Origin: Mycobacterium sp. JS623
GTDB taxonomy: Bacteria > Actinomycetota > Actinomycetes > Mycobacteriales > Mycobacteriaceae
Direction: 5' to 3'
NCBI RefSeq assembly: GCF_000328565.1
Contig: NC_019966.1
Coordinates: 4,526,001-4,590,000, forward strand
DNA length: 64,000 nucleotides
Positions within the stretch are counted from its first letter, which is position 1; the number at the start of each line of letters is the position of its first letter. The notes under the pieces are model-generated. The model was not told the DNA's origin, made no database searches, and saw nothing but the letters and a program-made list of their open reading frames with translations. Position numbers and translations under genes: made by a program. Positions 1 to 9,480 of this stretch are shown here, one piece after another.

Positions 1-977
1 TGTCTCGGATCATCAAGGAGACCGCCGACGCGAGGACCTACGTGCTGGCCCCCGATGAAACGCCGTTCCCCTACAAGGCCGGACAGTTCTGCACGTTCAA
101 GGTGCGCGTCGACGGCGAGGACCTCTATCGGTCCTACTCGATGTCGAGCGCACCCGAGACGGATTCGGAGATCGCGACGACAGTCAAGCGGGTCCCGGGC
201 GGCAAGGTGTCGAACTGGATACTCGACAATCTCGTCGAGGGCGACGAGGTCACGATCACACGGGCAGCGGGCACCTTCTGCCTGACCATGACCACCGGTC
301 CCCTACTGGGCTTCAGCGGCGGAAGCGGCGTCACGCCGATCCTGTCGCTTGTCAAGAGCGCGCTGGCCACCACTGATCGCTCGGTGCGACTGCTATGCGC
401 TGACAAGGACCGGCCGTCGGTGATCTTCGACGCGGTGCTCGATGACCTCGTCACGCGCTACCCGGGGCGGCTGTCGGTCGTCCGGCACATCGACGCCGAG
501 AACGGACTGATCGATCCCGCCGCGATTGTCGACTTCGTCGGCGCCGACACCGACGCGGACTGCTATGTCTGCGGCCCTGAGGGTTTCATGGCTGTGGTAA
601 CGGCGGCATTACCCGGCCCAGGAAGGGTGTTCATCGAAGACTTCGACGCCACACCGCAGACCCACGAGTCCGTCGCCGCGCCCGAAAAGGCCGAGAACAC
701 CGGCGGCACCATCACGATTCACATTGACCGAAAGAAGGCCGAGGTGCCGCGGGTGCCGGGTGAAACGCTGCTCGAAAGCGCTCGGCGCGCAGGAGTGTCA
801 CCGCCGTTCTCATGCGAAGCGGGCAACTGCGGTACGTGCATGGCACGGCTGTCTCAGGGAAGCGCGACGATGAAGGTCAACGATGCGCTGGAGCCCGACG
901 AGGTCGAGGATGGCTATGTGCTTACGTGTCAGGCGATTCCGGATACCCCGTCGGTAACAGTGCACTACGAAGACTAA
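1..977 (+). CDS. Ferredoxin-type oxygenase reductase (FAD/NAD plus 2Fe-2S), 5' partial
   Basis: The reading frame is already open at the first base of the window, so the true start lies upstream and only the C-terminal ~325 residues are present. The order is FAD-binding barrel (RSYSMS, the FAD RxYS motif), NAD-binding domain (GFSGGSGVTPIL), then a C-terminal plant-type [2Fe-2S] domain (CEAGNCGTCMARL followed ~30 residues later by a fourth Cys in VLTCQA). This is the layout of KshB/HmpA-like reductases that pass NAD(P)H electrons to a ring-hydroxylating or Rieske oxygenase. The partner oxygenase is not in the window. Its stop overlaps the stop of the convergent CoA-transferase by 4 bp. Family assignment is solid; the specific oxygenase partner is unknown. 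Confidence 0.9.
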   Translation, partial: SRIIKETADARTYVLAPDETPFPYKAGQFCTFKVRVDGEDLYRSYSMSSAPETDSEIATTVKRVPGGKVSNWILDNLVEGDEVTITRAAGTFCLTMTTGPLLGFSGGSGVTPILSLVKSALATTDRSVRLLCADKDRPSVIFDAVLDDLVTRYPGRLSVVRHIDAENGLIDPAAIVDFVGADTDADCYVCGPEGFMAVVTAALPGPGRVFIEDFDATPQTHESVAAPEKAENTGGTITIHIDRKKAEVPRVPGETLLESARRAGVSPPFSCEAGNCGTCMARLSQGSATMKVNDALEPDEVEDGYVLTCQAIPDTPSVTVHYED

Positions 978-2020
978 GAGTCGACGTCGCCGTGTTCGTG
1001 AAGCGATGGCGGCGGACGGAAGTCCGGCTCGTAACCCGCAATGCGGATCGGGCTGCCGATCAACCTGAAATCCCCTGCCGTGACAAGCGCCTCGGGGGTT
1101 GCCTCCAATGCCTCAGGCAGCGTGCGCACCGCTGCGGCCGGAATGCCGAGCGGGCGCAGTCGCGACTCCCAACCGAGCGCAGTGTCGGTGGCCAGCGCAG
1201 CGGCGACGACGTACAGCACCTCATCGCGCTTCGCAGCACGCTCGGCCATCGTCGGGAATCCGTCGATCTTCGCCTCGCCGGCGAATGCCTTCCAAAATGT
1301 ATCGTGCGTAATGAACAGCGCCAGGTACCCATTGGCCGTCGAGAACAGCTGCGCCGGAACGTAATACGAGTGCGCGCCGAAGGGGTAACGCTGCGGCGCC
1401 ACGCCGTCGTTGAGGTAGGCCGACGCTCGATAGTTCAGCTGCGACAGCATCACGTCACGCAGACACACGTCCACCTGCCCGCCGCGCCCCGAGACGATTT
1501 GAGCGAGCAATCCCAGCGCCGCCGCCAAACCCGTTGAGTTGTCGGCCGACGAGTAGCCCGGCAACGTCGGTGGACCATCCGGGTCGCCGGTCATCGCGGC
1601 GACGCCCGTGGCCGCCTGGATGACGTAGTCGAACGCCGGGTCGTCGCCGCCCTCCAACCCAAAGCCGGTCATCGCTACGCAGACAATTCGCTCGTTGAAG
1701 CCCCGCAATGCTTCGTAGGTGAGCCCGAGCCGCTTGATCGCCGACGGCTTCATATTCACCAGCAGTGCATGCGAATTCGCGACCAGCTCCCCGAGCCGCT
1801 GTCGCCCCTGCTCCGACCGCAGATCCAGGCAGACGCTCTGCTTGTTGCGGTTCAGGCTCGCGAAATAGCTGTCGCTGACCTGCCGGGAGATCTCGCCGCC
1901 CGGCGGCTCGATCTTGATGACCTCGGCGCCGAGATCGGCCAGCAACATCGTCGCGTATGGGCCAGCCAGCATGACACCGACCTCGAGAATGCGGATGCCT
2001 GAAAGCGGCCCTTGGCTCAT
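974..2020 (-). CDS. CaiB/BaiF family CoA-transferase (class III)
   Basis: About 348 residues. The N-terminus (GPLSGIRILEVGVMLAGPYATMLLADLGAEVIKIEPP, seen in two parts around residues 4-40) is the Rossmann-type CoA-binding start of class III CoA-transferases, which move CoA between acyl-CoA and a free acid. The conserved LDLRSEQGR segment and a Gly-rich central region follow. I place the start at the ATG at 2020, because residues before it come only from an upstream tandem repeat; this ATG has GAGGG 5 bases upstream, supplied by that repeat. It is the last gene of a minus-strand operon (mutase, B12 subunit, LLM oxidoreductase, this gene), so it may activate the acid that the operon degrades. 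Substrate not determinable. Confidence 0.9.
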   Translation of the reverse strand: MSQGPLSGIRILEVGVMLAGPYATMLLADLGAEVIKIEPPGGEISRQVSDSYFASLNRNKQSVCLDLRSEQGRQRLGELVANSHALLVNMKPSAIKRLGLTYEALRGFNERIVCVAMTGFGLEGGDDPAFDYVIQAATGVAAMTGDPDGPPTLPGYSSADNSTGLAAALGLLAQIVSGRGGQVDVCLRDVMLSQLNYRASAYLNDGVAPQRYPFGAHSYYVPAQLFSTANGYLALFITHDTFWKAFAGEAKIDGFPTMAERAAKRDEVLYVVAAALATDTALGWESRLRPLGIPAAAVRTLPEALEATPEALVTAGDFRLIGSPIRIAGYEPDFRPPPSLHEHGDVDS

Positions 2021-2148
2021 CTGCGCCCTCGGCTCTTCGCGCAAGCGCTCATCTGCGCCCTCGGCTCTTCGCGCAAGCGCTCATCTGCGCCCTCGCCTCT
2101 TCGCGCAAGCGCTCATCTGCGCCCTCGGCTCTTCGCGCAAGCGCTCAT
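2016..2148 (-). repeat. 32-bp tandem repeat (4 copies plus 5 bp) forming a chain of overlapping mini-ORFs
   Basis: Copies lie at 2016-2047, 2048-2079, 2080-2111 and 2112-2143, followed by the first 5 bases of a fifth; only one base differs, in the third copy. Read on the minus strand, each unit carries GAGGG, a 5-base gap and ATGA. The LLM oxidoreductase stop overlaps the first ATG, and four 11-codon mini-ORFs follow (2113-2148, 2081-2116, 2049-2084, 2017-2052). Three encode MSACAKSRGRR and one MSACAKRRGRR. Each TGA overlaps the next ATG, and the last overlaps the CoA-transferase start. The arrangement recalls MIRU elements of M. tuberculosis, but the sequence is different as far as I can tell. 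Confidence 0.95.
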
Positions 2149-3101
2149 CGCACTTCAGCGGCTAGCTGCGAAATGACTTCGCGAGTACGGTATTTGGAGG
2201 CAATCAGCTCATCTCGGTTGTCGCCGATCGGCAGCAACCGAACGGACAGGTCGGTGACGCCCGCATCGGCGAATTGTCGGAATCGCGCGAGAATCGCTTC
2301 CTCATCACCGGCGGCGGTCAGGTCACCGACATCGCGGGCATCGCCGCGATCGAGCAGCTTCTGGTAATTCGGCGACGTCTCCGCCTCAGCCAGAATCCGA
2401 TTGGCCCGCTCCTTCGCCGCGTCGATCTCGGAGTTGGCGCACAGGCACACCGGGATACCCGCGACGATCCGCGGCGCCGGACGTCCCGCATTGTCGGCGG
2501 CCTTGGTGATCCGCGGCGCGATGTGATCTCCGATCGCCCGTTCGTCGGCCATCCACAGCACGGTCCCGTCGGCGAGTTCACCGGCAATCTGCAGCATTAC
2601 CGGTCCGAGCGCCGCGACCAGCACCGGCATTGGTGTCTCGGCGCCCAGCACAGTCGGATTGTGAACGGTGAAGGTGTCATTCTCCACGTCGACGTCACCC
2701 GGTCCGGCCACCGCCTGGTTGAGCACCTCGAGATAGTCGCGCGTGTAGGCCGCGGGCTTCTCGTAGGGGATGCCGAGCATGTCGCGCACGATCCAGTGGT
2801 GTGACGGCCCCACCCCCAGCGCCAGCCGTCCACCCGTGCCGGCATGCACCGACAGCGCCTGACGCGCCAACGCGATCGGATGCTGAGCCTGCAGCGGCAC
2901 CACCGCTGTACCCAGCTCGATGCGCGACGTGCGGGCGCCCATCAGCGAAACCATGGTGAGGCAGTCGAAGTCGTTGGGCACCTGTGGCATCCACGCGGTA
3001 TCCAGCCCGGCGGACTCCGCCCACTCGATGTCATCGAGCAGCTTCTTGACCTTGCGAATCATGTCGCCGCGCTCGGCCCCGATCATCACGCCAAGGCGCA
3101 T
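2145..3101 (-). CDS. LLM-class F420-dependent oxidoreductase
   Basis: A 318-residue luciferase-like TIM barrel. It starts MRLGVMIGAE and shows typical family blocks: ESAGLDTAWMPQ, SRIELGTAVVPLQAQHP, GRLALGVGPSHHW and, near the middle, MLQIAGELADGTVLWMAD. These match the F420-using LLM oxidoreductases abundant in mycobacteria rather than FMN bacterial luciferases. It sits 31 bp downstream of the B12-binding subunit gene and is followed by the 32-bp repeat and the CoA-transferase, all on one strand, so it is probably part of one acyl-CoA catabolic operon. The redox step it catalyses is unknown. Confidence 0.88.
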   Translation of the reverse strand: MRLGVMIGAERGDMIRKVKKLLDDIEWAESAGLDTAWMPQVPNDFDCLTMVSLMGARTSRIELGTAVVPLQAQHPIALARQALSVHAGTGGRLALGVGPSHHWIVRDMLGIPYEKPAAYTRDYLEVLNQAVAGPGDVDVENDTFTVHNPTVLGAETPMPVLVAALGPVMLQIAGELADGTVLWMADERAIGDHIAPRITKAADNAGRPAPRIVAGIPVCLCANSEIDAAKERANRILAEAETSPNYQKLLDRGDARDVGDLTAAGDEEAILARFRQFADAGVTDLSVRLLPIGDNRDELIASKYRTREVISQLAAEVR

Positions 3102-3132
3102 ATTATTCTCCCGCCCCTGCTTCGCCCGCCCA

Positions 3133-3534
3133 TCAGTCCGTCACCCTTTCCGATGTCAGCTTTCGCACCTCTTGGACAAGCACGTCCAATGGCGTGCCCG
3201 TCGGGAACACGGCAGCGGCACCGGCGTCCAGCAACTTCGGAACGTCTCCCTGCGGGATGGTGCCGCCGACTACGACGGCGATGTCACCCGCGTCGGCCGC
3301 CTTGAGCGCGTCGACGGTGCGGGTCGTCAACGCCACGTGCGCGCCGGACAGGATCGAAAGGCCAACCAGCGCAACATCTTCCTGCAGCGCAATGGATACG
3401 ATGTCCTCGATGCGTTGCCGGATGCCGGTATAGATGACCTCGAAGCCGGCGTCGCGCAGTGTGCGGGCGACGATCTTCGCCCCGCGGTCATGGCCGTCCA
3501 GGCCCGGCTTTGCGACCAGAACGCGCGCTGCCAT
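3133..3534 (-). CDS. Cobalamin-binding small subunit of an acyl-CoA mutase
   Basis: A 133-residue free-standing B12-binding domain. Near the N-terminus GLDGHDRG gives the DxHxxG motif whose His replaces dimethylbenzimidazole as the lower cobalt ligand. LSILSGAH and VVVGGTIPQGD are the later SxL and GG blocks of the Rossmann-like fold. Its size and position just downstream of the mutase large-subunit gene indicate the two make one two-component enzyme, as in isobutyryl- or 2-hydroxyisobutyryl-CoA mutases. The 64-bp gap to the mutase gene holds a six-codon mini-ORF ending on this gene's ATG. Confidence 0.93.
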   Translation of the reverse strand: MAARVLVAKPGLDGHDRGAKIVARTLRDAGFEVIYTGIRQRIEDIVSIALQEDVALVGLSILSGAHVALTTRTVDALKAADAGDIAVVVGGTIPQGDVPKLLDAGAAAVFPTGTPLDVLVQEVRKLTSERVTD

Positions 3535-3554
3535 CAGAGTCCTCGCTTGTTCAT
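3534..3554 (-). other. Mini-ORF (MNKRGL) coupled to the B12-subunit start
   Basis: In the 64-bp gap between the mutase stop and the B12-subunit ATG, an ATG at 3554 opens six codons (MNKRGL). Its TGA shares one base with the ATG of the next gene (TGATG). Upstream in the same gap is GCGCTTGCGCGAA, a 13-base core shared with the 32-bp repeat at 2016-2148, forming a small hairpin. This looks like a single-copy relative of the mini-ORF linkers further down the same operon. Translation is unproven. Confidence 0.45.
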
Positions 3555-3598
3555 CGATAGCTGTTCGCGCAAGCGCTCTTCGCGGCGCAACCTGTTCA

Positions 3599-5176
<1,578 letters not shown>

Positions 5177-5191
5177 CAATGGATAACGTAC

Positions 5192-5217
5192 TTGCAGAAA
5201 ATGAGAATGCCAATACC
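5192..5217. promoter_or_regulatory. Direct-repeat operator candidate, copy 1
   Basis: In the 188-bp gap between the divergent mutase and SDR genes. The 26-bp pattern TTGC-n4-AATGAGAATGCCAAT-n-CC occurs here and again at 5301-5326 in the same orientation, 109 bp apart. Inside, GAAT-GCCA-ATAC is an imperfect form of the dyad GAAT-n4-ATTC. Such sites are typical of TetR-family repressors of mycobacterial acyl-CoA genes, but no regulator gene is next to it. Confidence 0.5.
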
Positions 5218-5300
5218 GCTCCGTGGAAACATGCACGGAGCGTGGGGCGCGGTATGCCGGTTTCGCCGACTGAAGGGCCGGTACACAGCGATTATGCGAC

Positions 5301-5326
5301 TTGCCTAGAATGAGAATGCCAATTCC
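5301..5326. promoter_or_regulatory. Direct-repeat operator candidate, copy 2
   Basis: Second copy of the 26-bp pattern, 38 bp upstream of the SDR start. Here the core is the perfect dyad GAAT-GCCA-ATTC at the 3' side. Two identically spaced copies flanking a divergent promoter region suggest co-regulation of the two operons by one repressor, possibly through looping (inference). Confidence 0.5.
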
Positions 5327-5364
5327 AATCGGGTAGCATCCCGGTAAGGCACCCGAGGAGGCCC

Positions 5365-6183
5365 ATGTCCACGTTCACTGACCGCACGCTCGTCGTCTCG
5401 GGCGGCAGTCGCGGCATCGGACTGGCAATCGCCCTGGGCGCAGCAAAACAGGGTGCCAACGTTGTGCTGCTGGCCAAGACAGCCGAGCCCCATCCCAGGC
5501 TGCCAGGCACCGTGCACACCGCGGTCGCCGACGTCGAAGCCGCGGGAGGCAAGGGTGTGGCGGTGGTAGGCGACGTGCGCAAGGAAGAAGACGTGCAGCG
5601 TGCCGTCGATCTCGCGGTCGAGCGCTTCGGCGGAGTCGACATCGTGATCAACAATGCGAGTGCCATCGCCACCGAACCGACAGACGAACTGTCCGCCAAG
5701 AAGTTCGACCTCATGATGGACATCAATATCCGCGGCACGTTCCTGTTGACGAAGGCGGCGCTACCGCACCTGCGAAAGTCGGCTAACGCCCACGTCGTGA
5801 CGCTTGCGCCGCCGATGAACATGAACCCGCACTGGCTCGGCGCGCACCCGACCTACACGCTGTCGAAGTACGGGATGACGTTGCTGTCGCTGGGCTGGGC
5901 GGCCGAGTATGCCGACGCCGGTATCGGGTTTTCCTGCCTGTGGCCCGAGACGTACATTGCGACGTCGGCGGTCGCGAACCTCGACGGCCAGCTGATGTCG
6001 CGGTCCCGCAGCCCGCAGATCATGGGCGATGCCGCGGTCGAGATCCTGTCGCGCGCGGGGGCGGAGGTGAACGGCAAATGCTTCATCGACTCTGCCGTGC
6101 TGGCCGAAGCCGGAGTCACCGACCTGTCCAGTTACGGCGGCGGCGACGATCCCATCCTTGATATCTTCATCGATAAGTCATGA
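5365..6183 (+). CDS. SDR family oxidoreductase (HSDL2/citronellol-dehydrogenase-like)
   Basis: A 272-residue short-chain dehydrogenase. The NAD(P) motif is SGGSRGIGLAIA, the structural motif INNASA, and the catalytic region has TLAPP followed by YTLSKYGMT (Tyr and Lys present; the usual Ser block is TLAPP, as in HSDL2-like SDRs). The start is well supported by CGAGGAGG just upstream of the ATG. It overlaps the downstream acyl-CoA ligase by 4 bp (ATGA), so it is the first gene of a three-gene operon divergent from the mutase operon. Substrate not known. Confidence 0.9.
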   Translation: MSTFTDRTLVVSGGSRGIGLAIALGAAKQGANVVLLAKTAEPHPRLPGTVHTAVADVEAAGGKGVAVVGDVRKEEDVQRAVDLAVERFGGVDIVINNASAIATEPTDELSAKKFDLMMDINIRGTFLLTKAALPHLRKSANAHVVTLAPPMNMNPHWLGAHPTYTLSKYGMTLLSLGWAAEYADAGIGFSCLWPETYIATSAVANLDGQLMSRSRSPQIMGDAAVEILSRAGAEVNGKCFIDSAVLAEAGVTDLSSYGGGDDPILDIFIDKS

Positions 6184-7673
6184 GTATTTCGTTGCTGCTG
6201 GAAATGGCGGCGTCGTCGAATCCGGACCGCACCGCGGTGGTGTCGGGTGAGATCCGGCTGACCACAAGCGAACTGAGCGACCTCGCCGACGGTGGCGCCG
6301 GCGTCATCGCCGCGTCGGGCGCCCAGCACGCGGCATACGTCGGTACCGGCGGCGCCAAGCTGCCGCTCCTGCTGTTCTCGTCCGCACGCGCGGGGGTCGC
6401 GTTCACACCGCTGAACTACCGGCTGAGCGAGGACGGCCTGCGGCAGCTGATCGACCGACTGCCCACGCCGCTGGTGATCGCAGACGACGAGTACCGCGGT
6501 GTCGTCGCGGGCGCTGGCAAGCAGGTCATCTCCTCCGACGAATTCATCGACGCTGCCCGCACCGCCGAGTCTGCGGCCGAGTTCCCCGACCCGGATAGCG
6601 TCGGGGTGGTGCTCTTCACGTCGGGCACCACGTCCAAGCCCAAAGCCGTTGAGCTGACACACAACAACCTGACCAGCTACGTCACCGGCACCGTCGAGTT
6701 CGATTCCGCGGATCCGGCCGACGCCGCGCTGATCTGCGTGCCGCCGTATCACATCGCCGGTGTCAGCGCGGCGCTGTCCAATCTGTACGCGGGCCGAAAG
6801 ATGGTGTACCTCCGGCAGTTCGACGCACATGAGTGGACCCGCCTGGTGCGCGACGAAGGTGTCACGAGCGCGACTGTCGTGCCGACGATGCTCGATCGCA
6901 TCGTGTCGGTACTGGAAGCCGAGCCCGTTGGGCTGCCCACCCTGCGCAACCTGGCGTACGGCGGCTCCAAAGTCGCACTTCCCTTGATACGCAGGGCTCT
7001 TGGCCTGTTGCCCGACGTGGGTTTCGTCAACGCATACGGCCTCACCGAGACCAGTTCGACGATTGCGGTGCTCACCCCCGACGACCACCGCGCGGCACTG
7101 GCCGCCACCGACGAAGCGGTTGCTCGGCGGCTGGGGTCGGTCGGACAACCGGTGCCCAGCATCGAGGTGCAGATCCGCGGCGACGACGGCAGCGTGCTGG
7201 GGCCAGGCGAGACCGGTGAGCTGTTTGTGCGCGGCGAACAGGTGTCGGGGCGCTACACCGACATCGGGTCTGTGCTCGATGCCGACGGCTGGTTTCCCAC
7301 CAAAGACGTTGCCATGCTTGACGAAGGCGGCTACCTGTTCATCGGTGGCCGGTCTGACGACACCATCATCCGTGGCGGGGAGAACATTGCCCCCGCCGAA
7401 ATCGAGGATGTGCTCGTCGAGCACCCCGCGGTGCGCGACTGTGCGGTCGTCGGGCCCGAGGATCCCGAATGGGGCCAGATCATCGTCGCGGTGGTGGTGC
7501 CCGCCGACGGGGCCACACCCGACCCAGACGAACTGCGCGAGCATGTGCGAGCGCATCTGCGCGGATCACGCACGCCCGATCGGGTGGTGTTCCGTGACGA
7601 ACTGCCGACGAACGCGACCGGCAAGGTGCTGCGCCGTGAACTAGTCGACGAATACGCAAGGAGTCGAACATGA
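6180..7673 (+). CDS. AMP-dependent acyl-CoA synthetase/ligase (FadD-like)
   Basis: A 497-residue adenylate-forming enzyme. The phosphate loop is FTSGTTSKPKAVELTH; later motifs are AYGLTETSS, GWFPTKDVAMLDEGGYLFIGGRSDD and, close to the C-terminus, PTNATGKVLRREL with the catalytic Lys. It converts a carboxylic acid, ATP and CoA to acyl-CoA, AMP and PPi. It is coupled by ATGA overlaps to the SDR before it and the 104-aa protein after it. It probably feeds the adjacent mutase/CoA-transferase pathway. Confidence 0.93.
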   Translation: MSISLLLEMAASSNPDRTAVVSGEIRLTTSELSDLADGGAGVIAASGAQHAAYVGTGGAKLPLLLFSSARAGVAFTPLNYRLSEDGLRQLIDRLPTPLVIADDEYRGVVAGAGKQVISSDEFIDAARTAESAAEFPDPDSVGVVLFTSGTTSKPKAVELTHNNLTSYVTGTVEFDSADPADAALICVPPYHIAGVSAALSNLYAGRKMVYLRQFDAHEWTRLVRDEGVTSATVVPTMLDRIVSVLEAEPVGLPTLRNLAYGGSKVALPLIRRALGLLPDVGFVNAYGLTETSSTIAVLTPDDHRAALAATDEAVARRLGSVGQPVPSIEVQIRGDDGSVLGPGETGELFVRGEQVSGRYTDIGSVLDADGWFPTKDVAMLDEGGYLFIGGRSDDTIIRGGENIAPAEIEDVLVEHPAVRDCAVVGPEDPEWGQIIVAVVVPADGATPDPDELREHVRAHLRGSRTPDRVVFRDELPTNATGKVLRRELVDEYARSRT

Positions 7674-7984
7674 TTAAGAACGGCACGCGGCTGCAGAGTC
7701 AGGTCTGCGACACGCAAGTCATCGTGGTGCGTAGCGCCGACAGCCTCGACGACTTGCGGGCAGGCGGGGTTCCGATGGTGGCACTGGACAGCCAAAAAGA
7801 GTCAGCGAGGTCGTCCGAATTGACCATGGACCCGGATTTCGCCGGGGGCAACGTGATGGGCAAGCGCTATGTCGATGAGAACGGCGCCGAGGTCCTCGTC
7901 ACCAAGGCCGGTGCGGGCACGCTCAGCATCGGCACGACCGCACTGAATCTGAAGGAAGCCAAGCCGCTGCCTGCCAGCGACTGA
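7670..7984 (+). CDS. Conserved small protein after the acyl-CoA ligase, function unknown
   Basis: 104 residues, no signal peptide or membrane segment. I do not recognise a domain. The sequence alternates short beta-like stretches (VIVVRSADSL, AEVLVTKAGAGTLSIG) and has one Cys (residue 13). It overlaps the ligase gene by 4 bp, so it is translationally coupled and probably works with the ligase. It ends 12 bp before the cyclase gene. Confidence 0.8.
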   Translation: MIKNGTRLQSQVCDTQVIVVRSADSLDDLRAGGVPMVALDSQKESARSSELTMDPDFAGGNVMGKRYVDENGAEVLVTKAGAGTLSIGTTALNLKEAKPLPASD

Positions 7985-7996
7985 CACTATGGGCCG

Positions 7997-9442
7997 ATGA
8001 GGCCGCCTAGCCTGCTGGTTCGATACGCGGCAGGCCTTGCGTTCGCCTACCTGCTCTCGGCCGCTGAGGTCGTCGCGATCGTTATTTCGGTCAGCCGTGA
8101 AACGGTCCTCGAGGCGCAATCCGTCCTGAACGTCACGAATCTGGTCGCGACCGCCGCGATCATCGTCGTCGGAACTCTCTCGGTCGGGCTGAGCGGCGCG
8201 GCGTTGGTAGCTCGCGCCCTCGGCCGCGCTGCGAATCCCCAAAAGACGGCCAACATCACCAGGCGACAGTCCGCGATTCTGTTGGCACCGTGGGCCCTCG
8301 CAGCCGCTGTGATGGTTCCCCTGAACTTCTCGGCAGGCCTACGTGTGCTGATCCTGATTGTTTCCGCAATCATGTTCGGGTCCACCGCGACGGTGTGCAC
8401 TGGATTCCTGTTCACCCAGCGCGCTCTGCGCGCGTTGATGGTTGCCGCCACATGGGATTTGGAGCATGCGGAGCGAGCGCCTGGCGTACGTGCCCGTTTG
8501 ATATTGATGTGGACGATGTGTTCGGCACTTCCAGGTGCCGGGATAGTCGTGCTGGTGATGTTGCGGGCCAATGGCTGGATCATTCAGCGCGACGCGCCAA
8601 TTGAGGTGCCGGTGTTGGTCCTCGCATCGGTCGCCGTGGTGCTGGGCATGCGCGCGATGATTCTGGTCGCATCGTCGATTTCGGATCCGATACACGACGT
8701 CGTCGACGCCATGGCGGAGGTCGAGCGCGGTCACCTTGGCAACAAAATCGAGGTGTATGAACGGTCCGAACTCGGTCAACTACAGAGCGGGTTCAACCGC
8801 ATGGTGGCGGGTCTGCAGGAGCGCGACCGGCTGCGGGATCTGTTCGGCCGGCATGTCGGTGAAGAAGTGGTCCGTCGCGCGATCGAGGAACACGAGTCGG
8901 TATCGGAAGACGAGCGCGACGTCGCGATCCTGTTCATCGATCTCGTCGGTTCAACACAATTCGCGGCGACGCATGAACCACATCAAGTAGCCGCGGTGCT
9001 CAACGACTTCTTCCGAATCGTGGTCGCCGAAGTCGACAAACGCGAAGGCTTGATCAACAAGTTCCAGGGCGATGCGGCGCTGGCGGTGTTCGGCGCACCG
9101 CTGCACATCGACGATCCGGCGACGGCCGCCTTGGCGACTGCGCGGGCACTGGCCGAACAATTGCGACTGCTTCTCGTCGACTTCGGCATCGGCGTGTCCG
9201 CCGGGCCGGTCTTTGCGGGCAACATCGGCGCGGAAAACCGCTACGAATACACGGTCGTCGGCGACGCGGTCAATGAGGCTGCGCGACTCGCCGACCGGGC
9301 CAAGGAATTCGAGAGCCGGGTGCTGTGTTCCAGCGCCGCGATCGACCGCGCCGACGAGGCAGAGCGCCGCTGCTGGAAGCTTGAGGGCTCGGAGATGCTG
9401 CGCGGCCGCTCTGAGCTGACGCAGATCTCCGCGCCCGTATAA
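7997..9442 (+). CDS. Membrane-bound class III adenylate cyclase with HAMP domain
   Basis: 481 residues. About six hydrophobic segments fill the first ~235 residues. A HAMP linker follows ([25 protein letters not shown]... to [23 protein letters not shown]), then the cyclase homology domain. Metal-binding Asp residues are in FIDLVGST and [15 protein letters not shown]; the Lys of NKF and the Asp of VVGDAVN are the adenine-specifying pair; AVNEAARL supplies the transition-state Asn and Arg. It therefore should make cAMP at the membrane. It belongs to the same family as the cyclase at 47473-49062. The gene lies 12 bp after the 104-aa gene, perhaps read through from the same operon. Confidence 0.94.
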   Translation: MRPPSLLVRYAAGLAFAYLLSAAEVVAIVISVSRETVLEAQSVLNVTNLVATAAIIVVGTLSVGLSGAALVARALGRAANPQKTANITRRQSAILLAPWALAAAVMVPLNFSAGLRVLILIVSAIMFGSTATVCTGFLFTQRALRALMVAATWDLEHAERAPGVRARLILMWTMCSALPGAGIVVLVMLRANGWIIQRDAPIEVPVLVLASVAVVLGMRAMILVASSISDPIHDVVDAMAEVERGHLGNKIEVYERSELGQLQSGFNRMVAGLQERDRLRDLFGRHVGEEVVRRAIEEHESVSEDERDVAILFIDLVGSTQFAATHEPHQVAAVLNDFFRIVVAEVDKREGLINKFQGDAALAVFGAPLHIDDPATAALATARALAEQLRLLLVDFGIGVSAGPVFAGNIGAENRYEYTVVGDAVNEAARLADRAKEFESRVLCSSAAIDRADEAERRCWKLEGSEMLRGRSELTQISAPV

Positions 9443-9480
9443 CCGCGTTACGTACGCCCCCCAAACGGGAATGCAGGGGT

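Noticed and set aside
2016..2148. The 32-bp array as a small CRISPR
   Set aside because: Units are directly adjacent with no spacers, and each carries coding and ribosome-site signals; no cas genes nearby.
5177..5364. Cobalamin riboswitch for the B12 mutase operon
   Set aside because: The gap is 188 bp, with no B12-box or the multi-stem core; only the direct repeats stand out.
6132..7556. Long minus-strand open frame (474 codons)
   Set aside because: It is the antisense shadow of the acyl-CoA ligase: His/Gly/Val/Arg-rich, no motifs. High-GC codon bias produces such frames.
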